Below the pieces are notes generated by a model. It saw only the letters and a list, made by a program, of their open reading frames with translations, had not been told where the DNA came from and searched no databases. 64,000 bases of DNA, taken from NCBI GenBank assembly GCA_001313085.1, contig BBFE01000008.1, positions 38,841 through 102,840 on the forward strand. Reading direction: 5' to 3'. Shown here in pieces: positions 1 to 9,908 of this stretch. This DNA is from Paenibacillus sp. JCM 18996. GTDB lineage: Bacteria > Bacillota > Bacilli > Paenibacillales > NBRC-103111. Every line of letters starts with the position of its first letter. Within the stretch, counting starts at the first letter, position 1. The translations under genes were made by a program, and so were the position numbers.

Positions 1-160
1 AGATGCCGCTCTTCAAGAGGTTCGCTGCTGGAAGAGAGCGGCGCACAACTTATAGAAAGCGCGCTCGCTGCTGTGTTATACTAAAGCTAGAACGACAGCG
101 ATGATCTGCAGATTGAGCTTAAGCGAATGATGTTTTGTAAGCATAGGAGGACTCGGATTT

Positions 161-614
161 ATGGCTGAAACTGTCACCGTACTAACTGACCCATTGCTTC
201 ACAGCCTTCAGCAGGAGAAGCTGATCCTGCTCAGCACCATTGACCTCGAAACAGGATCCCCTACCATGAACGCCATTTCTTGGATTTATCCGGTAGATTC
301 CGAAACCTTGCGGTTTGCCGTGGACCAGAGGTCAAGATTGATTGCGAATATGCAGAACAATGCTTTGGTAACGTTGACTTTAATAGGTTCCGGCTCGGTC
401 CATGCCATTTATGGCCATGCCCAAGTGGCCGCCGACACATTGGAAGGAGTGCCTTTCAAGCTGACTTGTTTCGAGGTGAAAATCACCGCGGTTAGGGACG
501 CCATGTTTTATGGCGCTCGCATTTCCGTCGAACCAGAGTTTGAGAAAACTTACGATAAGCGCGCGGCGGAGAAGCTGGACAACCAGGTGTTTGCAGCCAT
601 GAAAAAAAGCCTAG
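161..614 (+). CDS. Pyridoxamine 5'-phosphate oxidase-like flavin-binding protein
   Basis: A protein of about 150 residues that looks like the FMN-binding split-barrel (pyridoxamine phosphate oxidase-like) family; most members have no assigned substrate. The N-terminal half carries the usual strand pattern, with LILLSTID near residue 20, then NAISWIYPV and LRFAVDQRSRLIANM. The ATG at 161 is chosen because TAGGAGGA lies just upstream. A run of seven A at 602-608 carries the reading frame past a TAG at 612-614. With six A the protein would end in MKKA exactly at the stem of the terminator, so 614 is the likely natural end and the open frame to 667 is an artefact. The family call is moderately sure; the substrate is unknown. 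Confidence 0.6.
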
Positions 615-635
615 GCATTATGCCTATGGCTTTTT
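602..635. terminator. Bidirectional intrinsic terminator between convergent genes
   Basis: The arms AGCCTAGGC (608-616) and GCCTATGGCT (622-631) form a hairpin flanked by an A run on the left and a T run on the right. It can therefore stop transcription of the forward gene ending at 614 and of the reverse lipoprotein gene ending at 651. Confidence 0.75.
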
Positions 636-650
636 GTACTCAATGGGACA

Positions 651-1279
651 TTACATGTTATCTTTGAGGGGCTGCTGCTGGTTGCTGTTCGCCGCCGGGC
701 CTCGGGTATCCCTCGGCAGCTGGGGAACGATCCGGCCGATAATGTTGGACATTTCCTCGGTAAGGCCGTATACCGGCTGACCAGACTGGATCCTGTCCCT
801 TAAAGATTTGATCCTCTGGCCGAGGTCAATATCCGCAGTCACCACCGCGTTAGCTCCTTGAGGATCCTTTTTTTCAGAGCCTGCGCTACGGCGTACTTCA
901 CGGTGCCCACTTTGGATCTGTCGAGTTCTGGGATTACGTCGATTCCTACGACCGCATAGTTTCCCACTCTGACACAATTAGCGCCTTTTACCTGAGGTAT
1001 TCCTGTAGCCAGCCTCTCGAGATGATCGCATGATGTCTGATCAGGAGCCGTCTGCTGCCGGGTTGCATCCTGATTGTCTTTCAAGCCGCTGGTGCTTTGA
1101 GTCAGGTAGCTGTTAGATTGGGGCTGTCTGTCACGCACTGCGTCTCCACTTGGAGTGGAATTCTGGGCCCTGCTTAACTGATTGGCGTTCTGGTTCTGGC
1201 TTTGTTTGCTGGAGACGTTATGCCGGGCACAGCCTGTTGCCAACATTACCAACAGCAATACGATAAGAGCATGCTTCAT
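651..1279 (-). CDS. ylaJ: YhcN/YlaJ-family sporulation lipoprotein
   Basis: A secreted lipoprotein of about 208 residues. The N-terminus has a short basic start, a hydrophobic stretch and the lipobox LATGC near residue 17. A Gln/Asn/Ser-rich linker follows, then a conserved C-terminal domain with NCVRVGNYAVVGIDVI. A frameshift at the T run 868-874 moves the tail into another frame, where it continues as DPQGANAVVTADIDLGQRI and ends at 651. YhcN/YlaJ proteins are spore-associated lipoproteins in Bacillales, and ylaJ is next to the phoH-like ylaK in B. subtilis. Here the PhoH gene is adjacent but divergent, which supports the YlaJ name. Confidence 0.75.
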
Positions 1280-1391
1280 AAGGATCGCTTCCTTTCGGAT
1301 AATATCGGAAATACTGCTGTTAGTGTATCCTTATAAGCCTTTTCTATGTACCGCCGCAACCTATACCACTGCTGGAGAGGGGCTACAATAG

Positions 1392-2734
1392 ATGAAAAAA
1401 AGTTTTTTGTGCTGGATACCAACGTATTGCTGCAGGACCCTAATGCGATGTTTTCTTTCGAAGAAAACGATGTCATCATCCCGGCCATAGTTTTGGAAGA
1501 AATTGACTCCAAGAAAAGGAATGCCGACGAAATAGGCCGCAACGCAAGGCATGTCTCACGGCTTTTGGATGAATTGAGGGAAAAAAAGGCACGCTGCACG
1601 ACGGAATTGAACTCGACAACGGAGGAATGCTAAAGGTCGAATTGAACCATAAAAGCTTCTTAAAGCTCCAGGACGTTTTTTTGCCGACATAAACAACGAT
1701 AACAGGATTCTGGCTGTCGCATTGAATTACCATTTGGAGGAGCAGGATAAGCAGCATCCTAAACCTGTCATTATGGTGAGTAAGGATACGTTGGTTCGAA
1801 TAAAAGCGGATGTGTTGGGACTCGCTGCCCAGGATTACTTGACGGACAGTATTGTGCCCATCTCCGATATGTATACAGGCTATTTATCCATTCATGTGCA
1901 TCCCTCGGTCATCGACGAATTTTACTCTTTCCGGTTTCTGAGCGTAAATTCGCTGAATCTCGCCTACCCGCTTCGTCCGCATGAATTTATTATTTTGAAA
2001 GATGAACTGGGGACTTCAAAGTCAGCCCTGCTCAAGGTAAATGCGGACGGTAAAAGACTCGAGCCGCTTTATCTCAGCAATGAGCCTATCTGGGGGATAG
2101 GGGCGCGCAATGCGCAGCAGCGTATGGCCCTCGAGCTTCTGCTCAACGATGATATTCCGTTGGTTACCTTAAGCGGAAAAGCGGGAACCGGGAAGACCTT
2201 GCTCGCGCTGGCGGCGGGATTGCTGAAGATTGAAGACGAGCGCAAATACAAAAAAAGCTGCTGATTGCCCGGCCGGTAGTGCCATGGGCAAAGATATCGG
2301 GTATCTGCCAGGGGAAAAAGAAGAAAAGCTGCGTCCATGGATGCAGCCTATTTACGACAATCTGGAATTTTTTGTTCGATACGAAAAAAAATCAGGGGAC
2401 ATCGATAAAATCCTGGCCGGATTGGGCAGTATACAGGTTGAGGCATTAACTTATATCCGCGGGCGTCCATACCCGGACAGTTTATCATTATCGACGAAGC
2501 GCAGAATTTATCCAAGCATGAAGTGAAAACGATCGTATCCCGCGTGGGAGAAGGCAGCAAGATAGTGCTGATGGGCGACCCGGAGCAGATCGACCATCCT
2601 TACCTGGACGGCTCGAGCAACGGGCTGACCTACGTAATCGAGAGATTCAAGAACCAGAGCATCGCCGGCCACATTATGCTGGAAAAAAAGGGGAGCGTTC
2701 TCCGCTCGCTCAGTTGGCGGCCGATTTATTATAG
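1392..2734 (+). CDS. ylaK: PIN-domain PhoH-family ATPase (YlaK-like)
   Basis: A two-domain protein. The N-terminal PIN nuclease-like domain starts with VLDTNVLLQDP, followed by acidic positions (IVLEEID). The C-terminal PhoH ATPase has the Walker A motif GKAGTGKTLLAL near residue 262, a Walker B-like stretch FIIIDEAQN and GDPEQIDHP. PIN-PhoH proteins act as RNA helicase/ribonuclease-type enzymes; the substrate here is unknown. The start at 1392 follows GGAGAGG at 1373. The gene is broken at least eight times: long A/T runs near 1395, 1403, 1581, 1676, 2250, 2364, 2387 and 2693, plus lost single bases near 2285 and 2473. All pieces are collinear and the end (LAQLAADLL) is reached at 2734. Confidence 0.85.
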
Positions 2735-2751
2735 CGAGCGCAGCGAAAGTA

Positions 2752-2792
2752 AACCGCCGAGGACAATCAGGGTCCACGGCGGTTTTCCTTTT
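2752..2792. terminator. Terminator between convergent genes
   Basis: A GC-rich hairpin with arms CCGCCG...GGAC and GTCC...CGGCGG, followed by TTTTCC on the plus strand. It lies between the end of the PhoH gene (2734) and the end of the convergent gene at 2808. Confidence 0.7.
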
Positions 2793-2807
2793 TTAAGCGG
2801 ATTTGAT

Positions 2808-3302
2808 TTACGCCAACCATTCGATCTCGCAGCGGTACGCCTTCGCTATGCCTGTCATCAGTTCCCGCAAATGGCCTTCCACCACATAGATCTCCTCGCG
2901 CCCGCGAGTGAATTTGGCGATCATATGCTCAGCGATTTGTTCTCCGGCTTGATCAGACTCCGCAAGCTCCCGATGATCGGATTGCAAACGGAAAACGGCG
3001 GCTTTCTCCTGGAAAATATAACGGTTCCCGCTTCGGCTCTCAAATCCGTAATCCGTAAATATTCCCGTCAGCAGGGCATCATCCGGCAGCAGAAAAAAAA
3101 GTCTCGCGGTGTCGAACGGGACACGATAGCGCTCCATTATCCGCTCCACCGCCTGCAGCTCTTCGGGATCGCTGACGATCAGCGTTTCTTTTTTTTCCCT
3201 GTCAAATAGGGAGACGCCGCCTGCCAACGCTTTTACGATTTGGGCGTAGTATCCGGGCAGCTTGCCCTCAGGCAAGTCCATAATTACAGCCAGCTTGATC
3301 AT
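2808..3302 (-). CDS. Hypothetical protein, 164 residues, coupled to the coiled-coil secreted protein
   Basis: I do not recognise this protein. It is open in one frame, starts with MIKLAVIMDLPEGKLP and has no signal peptide or membrane segment. It has a mixed alpha/beta look, with an acidic, Glu/Arg-rich middle and an EIYVVEGHL stretch before the end. The start at 3302 is preceded by AGGGGATGAG. It begins 13 bases after the stop of the upstream gene (3316-4423), so the two are probably one operon. A run of eight T on the coding strand gives LFFLL; if this run is over-called by three bases the natural sequence would be LFLL. Confidence 0.55.
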   Translation of the reverse strand: MIKLAVIMDLPEGKLPGYYAQIVKALAGGVSLFDREKKETLIVSDPEELQAVERIMERYRVPFDTARLFFLLPDDALLTGIFTDYGFESRSGNRYIFQEKAAVFRLQSDHRELAESDQAGEQIAEHMIAKFTRGREEIYVVEGHLRELMTGIAKAYRCEIEWLA

Positions 3303-3315
3303 TTCTCATCCCCTG

Positions 3316-4423
3316 TCAAAGCTTGATTTTCATCGTTAAAGTCAGTTTGCCTTCATTCATTGTAATATCGACGGGAATCAAAAAAAGCCGCGATTTTCTG
3401 AGGTTCTATCCCCATCTTGACTTCCTGTTCCAAAGCATGGCTTGTGGTCGCGGGAAGAGTAAACCCGTTGAATTTGAGCTCATCCACGTAGAATTGAACG
3501 ATCGTTTTGGGACCGGTATTATTTAATGCGTAATGTCCCCGGATGGACAGGTTCATATCCTCATACCTGCCGTCCGCCTGGACGTGTCCATCAATGAAAC
3601 GGAAGGTAAGGGTATTGAACAAAGGGTCCTTTTTTTTCCTGAGAAAATCGTTTAAATCCGTGTCCGACATTTGGAAAACATAGTTGACGCCATTGACGGA
3701 AAGGCTAGTTGTTTTGCTTGCGTTACTGCTCAGCAGCTCGGAAATATTCTGCATCTGCTCGGAGAGCGACATTAAGTATTTGCGGTACGCCGGGATTCCC
3801 TTAGTCTGCCATAGGGACGTCAGGTTCCGGATGTCGTCAAGTACCTGCCTGGAGTCGTTTTTTTCCCGCCAGCTTCGCGTTGAGTTCCTGCTGCAAGGAC
3901 ACCATTCGGCTCTCATCGCCGTGTAGTTTTCTTTTGCGGCTTTGAGCTGGTTCTGGTCCTCTTTCTGCTTGGACTGCAGCTCTTTCATCTGTTGATACGC
4001 GGTCAAGTAATCCTTCAGCTTGCGGTCATCGCTATTTAACACCATCGTCATGTAATCAGCAATAAACAAGGCGTCGCTGATGGATTTGGCCGATAAGATA
4101 AGCAGCCCGATGGAATCGCGTTCCCCCGCGTAATAAGCTCTCAGCACCTTTTCCGCGTTCTTTCGCGTATCCGAGACGCTCTGGCTTTGCCAGTTGATCT
4201 TCGTATCGGTTTCCCCGATCGCCGCCGTGAGCTTCTTGTCCTCGAGAGCGATACGCGCCAGCTCTTGGTCAATCTCGTACAAAGTCAGGCCCTTCTGCAC
4301 CAAATCCTTGTTCTGCGCGTCTTTGCCCAGCGTGCTCCCGGTTTCGGCGAGCACGTCCGCGACTGCCGTAGTATACAGGAGAAAAGCGCAGCATAAGCCG
4401 CCAACCGCAAGTCTCCACCTCAT
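3316..4423 (-). CDS. Secreted coiled-coil protein with a PcsB/CwlO-like N-terminal region
   Basis: A predicted exported protein of about 368 residues. The signal peptide is near the start (hydrophobic residues about 5-22). A long charged coiled coil follows, with DQELARIALEDKKL and the stretch LRAYYAGERDSIGLLILSAK, which resembles the hinge of the PcsB/CwlO coiled-coil family. The C-terminal half is beta-rich, with no NlpC/P60 catalytic domain visible. Two frameshifts garble residues around 3850-3925. A third, at the A run 3380-3386, hides the true tail (AAFLIPVDITMNEGKLTLT), which ends at 3316 rather than 3353. It may regulate wall hydrolysis or secretion; that is inference from the coiled coil only. 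Confidence 0.6.
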
Positions 4424-4492
4424 CCGGCCACCCCCTCCGCAAGGCAGTTAATCCTTGTTTAAAGATTATCATAAGGAGTGGACAAACATGAC

Positions 4493-4520
4493 AAAAAAAA
4501 CTTCTCCGGCGAGAAGTTTT
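4493..4520 (-). terminator. Terminator downstream of the lipoprotein gene
   Basis: On the minus strand AACTTCTC, a short loop and GAGAAGTT are followed by eight T. It lies downstream of the gene ending at 4597 and upstream of the start at 4423, so it separates the two minus-strand units. Confidence 0.75.
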
Positions 4521-4596
4521 GGATTGCAGCAGGGGGGTTGTTAAACATGACAGAAAGTTTTAAGTTTGTTAAAGGATTAAAGCGAAATGAAACTTC

Positions 4597-5557
4597 TTAC
4601 TTGGCCGCTGGCTTGAGCAGCTGAAGGACTTCGTCGAAAGACCGCGTCTTTTTTTTCGGTATTTCTTTGGCAAATTTGGGCGGCTGGTTGATCGCGTCGA
4701 AGCTTTCAGTCAAGCTCACCGTATTGGCTTGTCCGGCGCCTTCCGGAGCATAGTTAAGCTGCAGGTCCAACTGGCGAACGAAGCTTGGTCGTCCGCGGCA
4801 AGCTGAATGAAACCCGGGGCCAACAGCTGAACAGGCTTGTTCGGGCCAGCTTTCATTTTGGCGGCCTGATCTGCGGAAATCATTCCATTCTTATTCAGGA
4901 TATCGATCATCTCGGGAAGCTTCGCGTTCAGCGCGGAGGAAAGCTCCTTCTCGTTTTTTTTGGTCACTTCCAGCCTATAGGCTTTGGCTGCAGTTCCATC
5001 CTTCAGTTTAACGGATTCTTTTGCGGTTTGGAACCATTTGGCGTCTATGGCATTAAACAAGGTGCTGGATAAGTCCGTAGTCATCTGGGCCGTATTTTTT
5101 TTCAGCTGGTCCGGGGATAAAGCCGAAGGCTGCTTATTCACTTTGGTCAAATCCTCGACAAAGAATTCATCTGGTTTATTTATCATTGGCAGCTGGAAGT
5201 ACATTTTGTTATCCTTAATCAGGAAAGGAAGCTGCAGAGGGGCACCTGCGCTCTTGGGGTGATCTTCACATCCGCTTCCATTTGTACGGGATCCGTGCTG
5301 GTAAGCCCTTGAAATTCTGTCTTGCTGTCCTGAAAAAAAAGCTCCACATTCCCATAGTCAGCGGATTCGCGGTTCCCGTCAGGGGGATCAGCTTCACATC
5401 GGCGGTTCCGGAGAAAGCGGCCTGCTTTATTTCCTTTTGCTTGGCGAGCGCTTGCATGGCCCCATCCTTGGCCTTCGTGTCTGAGGTGCAGGCGGTCAAA
5501 GCGATGCTGAAGACGACGGTGAGCAGGATTGTAGCTGCTTTTTTTTCTTGTCAACAT
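4597..5557 (-). CDS. Predicted lipoprotein, about 320 residues (possibly DUF6612/LppX-like)
   Basis: Reconstructed across several frames, the product starts MLTRKKAATILLTVVFS, followed by the lipobox LTAC, so it is an exported lipoprotein. The mature part alternates Lys/Asp-rich segments and beta-type stretches (TADVKLIPLTG, KMYFQLPMINKPDEFF, AKAYRLEVTKKNEKE). This resembles lipoproteins of the DUF6612/LppX-LprAFG type with a hydrophobic-cargo fold, but the assignment is tentative. The start at 5557 has GGAGGGAG about 10 bases upstream. Breaks occur at A/T runs near 4650, 4957, 5331 and 5539. The C-terminus (LKPAAK) ends at 4597. Confidence 0.6.
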
Positions 5558-5662
5558 GGTATAATTTCTCCCTCCGATGCTTGTGCATAGTCTATTATAT
5601 CGATTGGAAGCCTGTTTGTCTTGTGTTAAAAAAAGCGCTAATGCCTGGAAGGAGGCAGAGTG

Positions 5663-6785
5663 ATGAACGTTCAACGTTCGGGGGACCCACTGCTGGTCCA
5701 AGACATTATAGAAAGGATTCAAAGCTCTCCGCGAAGAGCGATCGCATTTAAGGAATATATGAAGCTATGTCTGTATCATCCGTTGCACGGATACTATCGG
5801 ACCGAAAGGCCGAAGATTGGAATACAAGGCGATTTCTATACAAGCTCATTCGTCGGATCGGTTATGGGCGAGATGCTGGCCGTTTGCTTTCTTCAGCACG
5901 CCGATCCGGATTCCGGGGAATTGTGGAACCTCGTTGAATGGGGAGGAGGGACAGGGCGTCTGGCCCGCCAGATTCTGGACGAGATCCGTAGGCTTTCTCC
6001 CGAACGGTACAGCCGACTGCAGTATGTATTGATCGAATCTTCCCCTTATCACAGATCGCTTCAGGCTGCCGAACTGCGCCAGCACAAAGAGCGGATCCGG
6101 TTTCTCAGCGAGGAGGAGTGGTTTGAAGGCAGTATGGCTAAAGCTGTCCTTTTCTCTAATGAGTTATTAGACGCATTCCCCGTGGAACGAATCGTTTTCA
6201 GCAAAAAAAATATGGCAGGAAATTTATGTGGCGTGGGATGCAGGGAGGCAGTGTTTCTTTGAAGTTTTTTTTCCGGTGGAAAGGGACAGCGGGACTATGC
6301 GGGAATTGGAAGGGATAGAGCCGCTGGAGGGCCAGCGCTTTGAAGTGCACACCGAAGGCTTGGAATGGCTGAAAAGAGTATTAAGCTCGTTGAAGGAAGG
6401 CGCCGTTATCTCGATCGACTACGGGGACACGGCACAAGAATTGTACACTCCCCACAGAATGAACGGCACCTTGCTGTGCTATCGGGAGCACCGGGCAGCG
6501 GACAACCCGTACGAGTTTCAGGGACTGCAGGACATGACCTCCCACGTTAACTTTTCTTCGTGCATTAGAGTTGGAGAGGAGCTCGGATGGAACGAAGCGG
6601 AGCTTTTGACGCAAAGGGAGTTTCTGGTGCGGCAGGGGATATTGGAGCGGCTTCAGGCGCATGACGGCAGGGACCCTTTCTCCGCCGGGGCCAAAAGGAA
6701 CCGTTCGATCCGGCAGCTTCTTCTGAGCGACGGAATGAGCGAGCTGTTCAAGGTATTGATCCAGATGAAAAAGACCGGACAGTGA
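5663..6785 (+). CDS. SAM-dependent methyltransferase of the MidA/NDUFAF7 family
   Basis: A class I methyltransferase of about 373 residues. The order of motifs fits the MidA (DUF185) family: an N-terminal stretch AFKEYMKLCLYHPLHGYY, then GDFYTSS, a glycine-rich SAM site VEWGGGTGRLARQI near residue 95, SNELLDAFPVERI, and SIDYG in the second half. Mitochondrial relatives methylate an arginine of complex I; bacterial substrates are unknown. GGAGG at 5650 supports ATG 5663 (GTG 5660 is also possible). The frame breaks at the A run 6203-6210 and again at the T run near 6265. A convergent DUF2626 gene follows beyond a terminator. Confidence 0.8.
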
Positions 6786-6848
6786 AAGGAGCTTTAAACC
6801 TTGATCCTGCTGCTTTGAGAGGCCTCGGACATCCACCGCAAATGACTA

Positions 6849-6902
6849 AACCTGCTATCAAGGGCCATTCGAAAATGGTGACCTCGACAGCAGGTTTTTT
6901 TC
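6849..6902 (+). terminator. Intrinsic terminator after the MidA-type gene
   Basis: Outer arms CCTGCT (6851-6856) and AGCAGG (6889-6894), inner arms CCATT and AATGG, then a run of seven T. Confidence 0.75.
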
Positions 6903-7038
6903 AAGTCGACAAAGCTCATTGCGAATGAATGTTGTATCGAACTAAACTTCGTTCCATGTTCATTTGAGGATCCGCCTCGTGCAAGTGCCACTTACGGGAC
7001 AGCGGCTTGCTGCTGTCAGACACGAATCTTGCTGCCTG

Positions 7039-7270
7039 TCAGACACTCATTTTGAAGAAAGACCAGTAAGTAAATCCGCCGAAGGCGATCACCATGTATC
7101 CCCAGAAAAGCAATATGTACGTACGTTCAGACAAATTCATATACCCCAGGACCATAAAGATGACCGTTTGAAAAAAAGAAAACCAAAGCCATCGGAATCA
7201 TTCCGCCGGCCAAAGCCATCAAAGCAATTACCAAGGTCCAAAAGCCCAGAACTCGAAACATGCGCGGCAT
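7039..7270 (-). CDS. DUF2626 family small membrane protein
   Basis: A protein of about 76 residues. The start MPRMFRVLGFWTLVIALM is followed by a second and third hydrophobic segment, with NLSERTYILLFWGYM in the middle and YWSFFKMSV at the end. The length, the RVLGFW start and the NLxERxYI motif fit the DUF2626 family of Bacillales. No function is known for it. A seven-base homopolymer near 7172 breaks the frame; six bases restore it. The ATG at 7270 is preferred over an in-frame ATG at 7278, because the GAGAGGGGG ribosome site is 9 bases from the former. Confidence 0.75.
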
Positions 7271-7606
7271 AATCTGCATCCCCCTCTCTGTTCTCGCGAT
7301 CAATTTCTGACATTTTTTAACTACCCTTCATTATACATACTGCCCTTGGCAGTGTAAACGGTTAATGAGTGGCGAAATATGAACTTTTCCATAAATTATA
7401 TCATTCCCGTTCCGTTATGCAACTACACGTATGGTGCACGTATGAGCGCTGAAAAAAAATGGCAATACCGGATAGTATGAAATAGATTCTATGAATTCTT
7501 CTATGGGCATAGAGTTAAATTAGCGGGTTCAATAACAGGATACACCCTATTGCGATCATTTAAAGCTTTAATGCTATACTTGATTACTATCGTTAGGAGG
7601 AAGCGT
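7271..7606. other. Divergent intergenic region
   Basis: 336 bases, AT-rich, between two divergent genes. It must carry both promoters. A TATACT at 7575-7580 could be the -10 site for the forward gene, but its -35 spacing is poor. A short direct repeat CGTATG occurs twice near 7430-7445. No gene is visible. Confidence 0.4.
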
Positions 7607-8272
7607 ATGACAGCTGTAAGGCAAGATGCTTGGAGCGAGGAAGATGACCTGATCTTGGCGGAGGTCACGCTGCGTCAAATTAGAGAAGGCGGCACCCAAT
7701 TGGCCGCGTTTGAAGAGGTTGGCGAAAGGATCGGCAGGACGGCGGCCGCCTGCGGTTTTCGCTGGAACAGCTTTGTCCGTAAAAAAATACGAGGCAGCGA
7801 TCGGCATCGCCAAAGCCCAGCGCCAAAAGAGAAACCAGGTCAAACGCCATTCTGCCGTGGCTACGGTAAACAGCCACTCCGTCTCGTCCGGAGTCGGAGT
7901 GATGGACATAGGCGAAGCTTTTCCAGAACCGAAGCATACACGGAAGAAGCGATCTCGATTGATGCGGTCATCCGGTTTTTGAAGCAGTGGAAGACCACCT
8001 ATCAGGAGATGGCGCGCCAGATCAAGAGTGCAGAAAAGGACTTGAATGAGAAAGAGGAAGAATTGTTTTTTTCTTAAGAAAAGAAAATGAGAGATTGAGC
8101 AAACAGGTAAATGAGGTAGAAACCGATTATAGAGTGGTGAACGACGATTACAAAGCGCTGATACAAATTATGGACAGAGCGAGAAAAAATGGCGTTCCTG
8201 GTGGAAGAGGAAGATGAGAACAAACCGAGGTTCAAGATGGATGCCAACGGAAATTTGGAACGCATCGATTAA
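7607..8272 (+). CDS. gerR: RsfA/GerR-family sporulation transcription regulator
   Basis: A DNA-binding regulator of about 220 residues. The N-terminus ([48 protein letters not shown]) is the Myb-like domain typical of RsfA and its paralogue GerR (YlbO). The middle is variable. The C-terminal third is a coiled coil ([34 protein letters not shown]), and the protein ends LERID. The symbol gerR is chosen over rsfA because in B. subtilis ylbO/gerR sits two genes before ylbQ (panE), as here. The TTAGGAGGA site supports ATG 7607. Breaks occur at A/T runs near 7781, 8067 and 8185. Confidence 0.8.
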
Positions 8273-8296
8273 TGGATAAACGCTACTTTAACGAGA

Positions 8297-8331
8297 AGAC
8301 TTTCGGGCAGATAGGCCGGGAGTCTTTTTTT
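8297..8331 (+). terminator. Terminator after gerR
   Basis: AGACT and AGTCT close a hairpin with GC pairs inside and are followed by seven T. It lies 25 bases after the gerR stop. Confidence 0.65.
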
Positions 8332-8377
8332 CATGTATCATGTATTATGAACAAAACCGGAACGGAGGGCTCGGACT

Positions 8378-9361
8378 ATGAGAATTGAAGTAATCGGAGC
8401 GGGCTCGTTGGGACTTTTGTATGCGGGAAAGCTGCTGCGCTGCATTCCGGATCTCCGGTTGGTGACCCGTACCCGGGACCAGGCGGAAGAGCTGAGGCGA
8501 GGCGGTCTTACAATAGTTGAGGCGGAAGGCGAAGAAACTTACAAGGTCCCCGGCGCCTGTTCGCAGCAAGAACTGATTGAACAAGTCAGGCAGCAGGGCT
8601 ATCCGGATTGGATCCTTCTTATGGTGAAGCAAACCTCCATTAATGAAGACCTCCTCAAGCTGCTCAAATTAAGGGCCGGACCGCTTACAGCCGTCGTCTG
8701 CTTCCAGAATGGGATCGGACATATGGAAAAAAAACTGCCGAAGAAGCTGCCCGGGACTGTCATTTATGCGGCGGTGACAACGGAAGGGGCGCGCAGGACA
8801 GCGGGCTGCCGGATAGAGCACACCGGGAATGGCATGACCTGGTTCGGCCGATGGCCGGAAGCTGCCGTCGGACAGGCCCGGACGGGTGCCGGAGAGCCGA
8901 GTGAAAAAAAGCTGGAATCCCTGTTAGTTGAGGCAGGATTTTCTGCAAGTTTATCGAATGTTATGAACCAGATTGTATGGAATAAACTAGTGATGAATTC
9001 CGTAATCAATCCCGTTACCGCAATTCTGCGGGTTCGCAACGGGGAGCTGCTGCAATCCAACCATTTAACCCGGCTGATGCGTTCGTTATATGAAGAGGCG
9101 GCCCAAGTGGCGGAGGCTGAAGGAGTCCCGCTGTCCGGTGGCTTATGGGAACAGATAGCGGAGGTCTGCGCCAAGACGGCACAGAACCATTCTTCTATGC
9201 TGCAGGATGTTCTACACGGCCGCCAAACCGAGGTAGATTGGATTAATGGCAGTATAATCAGGATAGGCCGCAGCCATGGTATTCATGCTCGGGCTCACGA
9301 TACGGTACACCGGTTGGTTCGGGGCATAGAGCAACTCAATGGCCGGCAGGGGAAGCGGTGA
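8378..9361 (+). CDS. panE: 2-dehydropantoate 2-reductase (ketopantoate reductase)
   Basis: One of the few intact genes: 327 residues in one frame. It reduces ketopantoate to pantoate with NADPH in pantothenate and coenzyme A synthesis. The N-terminal Rossmann site is IEVIGAGSLGLLYAGKL. LLMVKQTS and VCFQNGIGHMEKKL are the usual motifs around the nucleotide and substrate sites, and the C-terminal domain has WNKLVMNSVINPVTA with the catalytic lysine. It overlaps the next gene by four bases. In B. subtilis the homologue ylbQ also lies just upstream of bshC and mraZ. Confidence 0.92.
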   Translation: MRIEVIGAGSLGLLYAGKLLRCIPDLRLVTRTRDQAEELRRGGLTIVEAEGEETYKVPGACSQQELIEQVRQQGYPDWILLMVKQTSINEDLLKLLKLRAGPLTAVVCFQNGIGHMEKKLPKKLPGTVIYAAVTTEGARRTAGCRIEHTGNGMTWFGRWPEAAVGQARTGAGEPSEKKLESLLVEAGFSASLSNVMNQIVWNKLVMNSVINPVTAILRVRNGELLQSNHLTRLMRSLYEEAAQVAEAEGVPLSGGLWEQIAEVCAKTAQNHSSMLQDVLHGRQTEVDWINGSIIRIGRSHGIHARAHDTVHRLVRGIEQLNGRQGKR

Positions 9362-9754
9362 AAATGGTTATTCATTGGTTCATACAAATATATCAGGTGC
9401 TGGCTTTGTTTCCTTTTGCCGTTTTCCTGGCGGTCTTAATCACGGGTTATGTGTGGACTAGGGACAAGCAGAAATCGATCCGGCTCGCAATGGATGCAAC
9501 GACTCTTTTTTCTCGTCGGTTCTGTTTCTTATACGTTCAACAAAGTGTTTCACACCAATTTCGGATTCTGGATCCTGCTTCTCATCTCCCTTATCAGCAT
9601 AGGACTGCTCGGAGGCTATCAAACCCGGATTAAGGGAAGGGTGCAGATTGTCAAAATAGCCAAGTTCCAGTTTCGCGTCGGTTTCCTGCTTTTATCCGTC
9701 ATTTATGTGATATTAGTTGCCGTAGGGATAGGACAGACTATCGCGAACAGTTAG
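9358..9754 (+). CDS. DUF3397 family membrane protein
   Basis: A small membrane protein of about 131 residues with four likely transmembrane segments: residues about 3-30, then IFLVGSV-type, WILLLISLISIGLLG and VGFLLLSVIYVILVAVG. The GTG at 9358 overlaps the panE stop (GTGA), with GCAGGGGA in front. The frame breaks at the T run near 9506. The location between panE and bshC and the membrane pattern fit DUF3397; its function is unknown. Confidence 0.7.
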
Positions 9755-9872
9755 CCATTCAGACAGGCGGATGAGAAAATGCATGGAAGCACGCAATGGA
9801 GCGAAAGAAATCGTATGCAGCTGCCTGAACGACCTTTTTTTGTGTCCGTTTCGACACTGGTGCGGGCAAAAG

Positions 9873-9908
9873 AAAAAAAAGGAGGAGCCTGACTACGGGC
9901 TCTTTTTT
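9873..9908 (+). terminator. Terminator after the panE-DUF3397 pair
   Basis: GAGCC (9885-9889) and GGCTC (9898-9902) enclose a short loop and are followed by six T. Confidence 0.65.
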
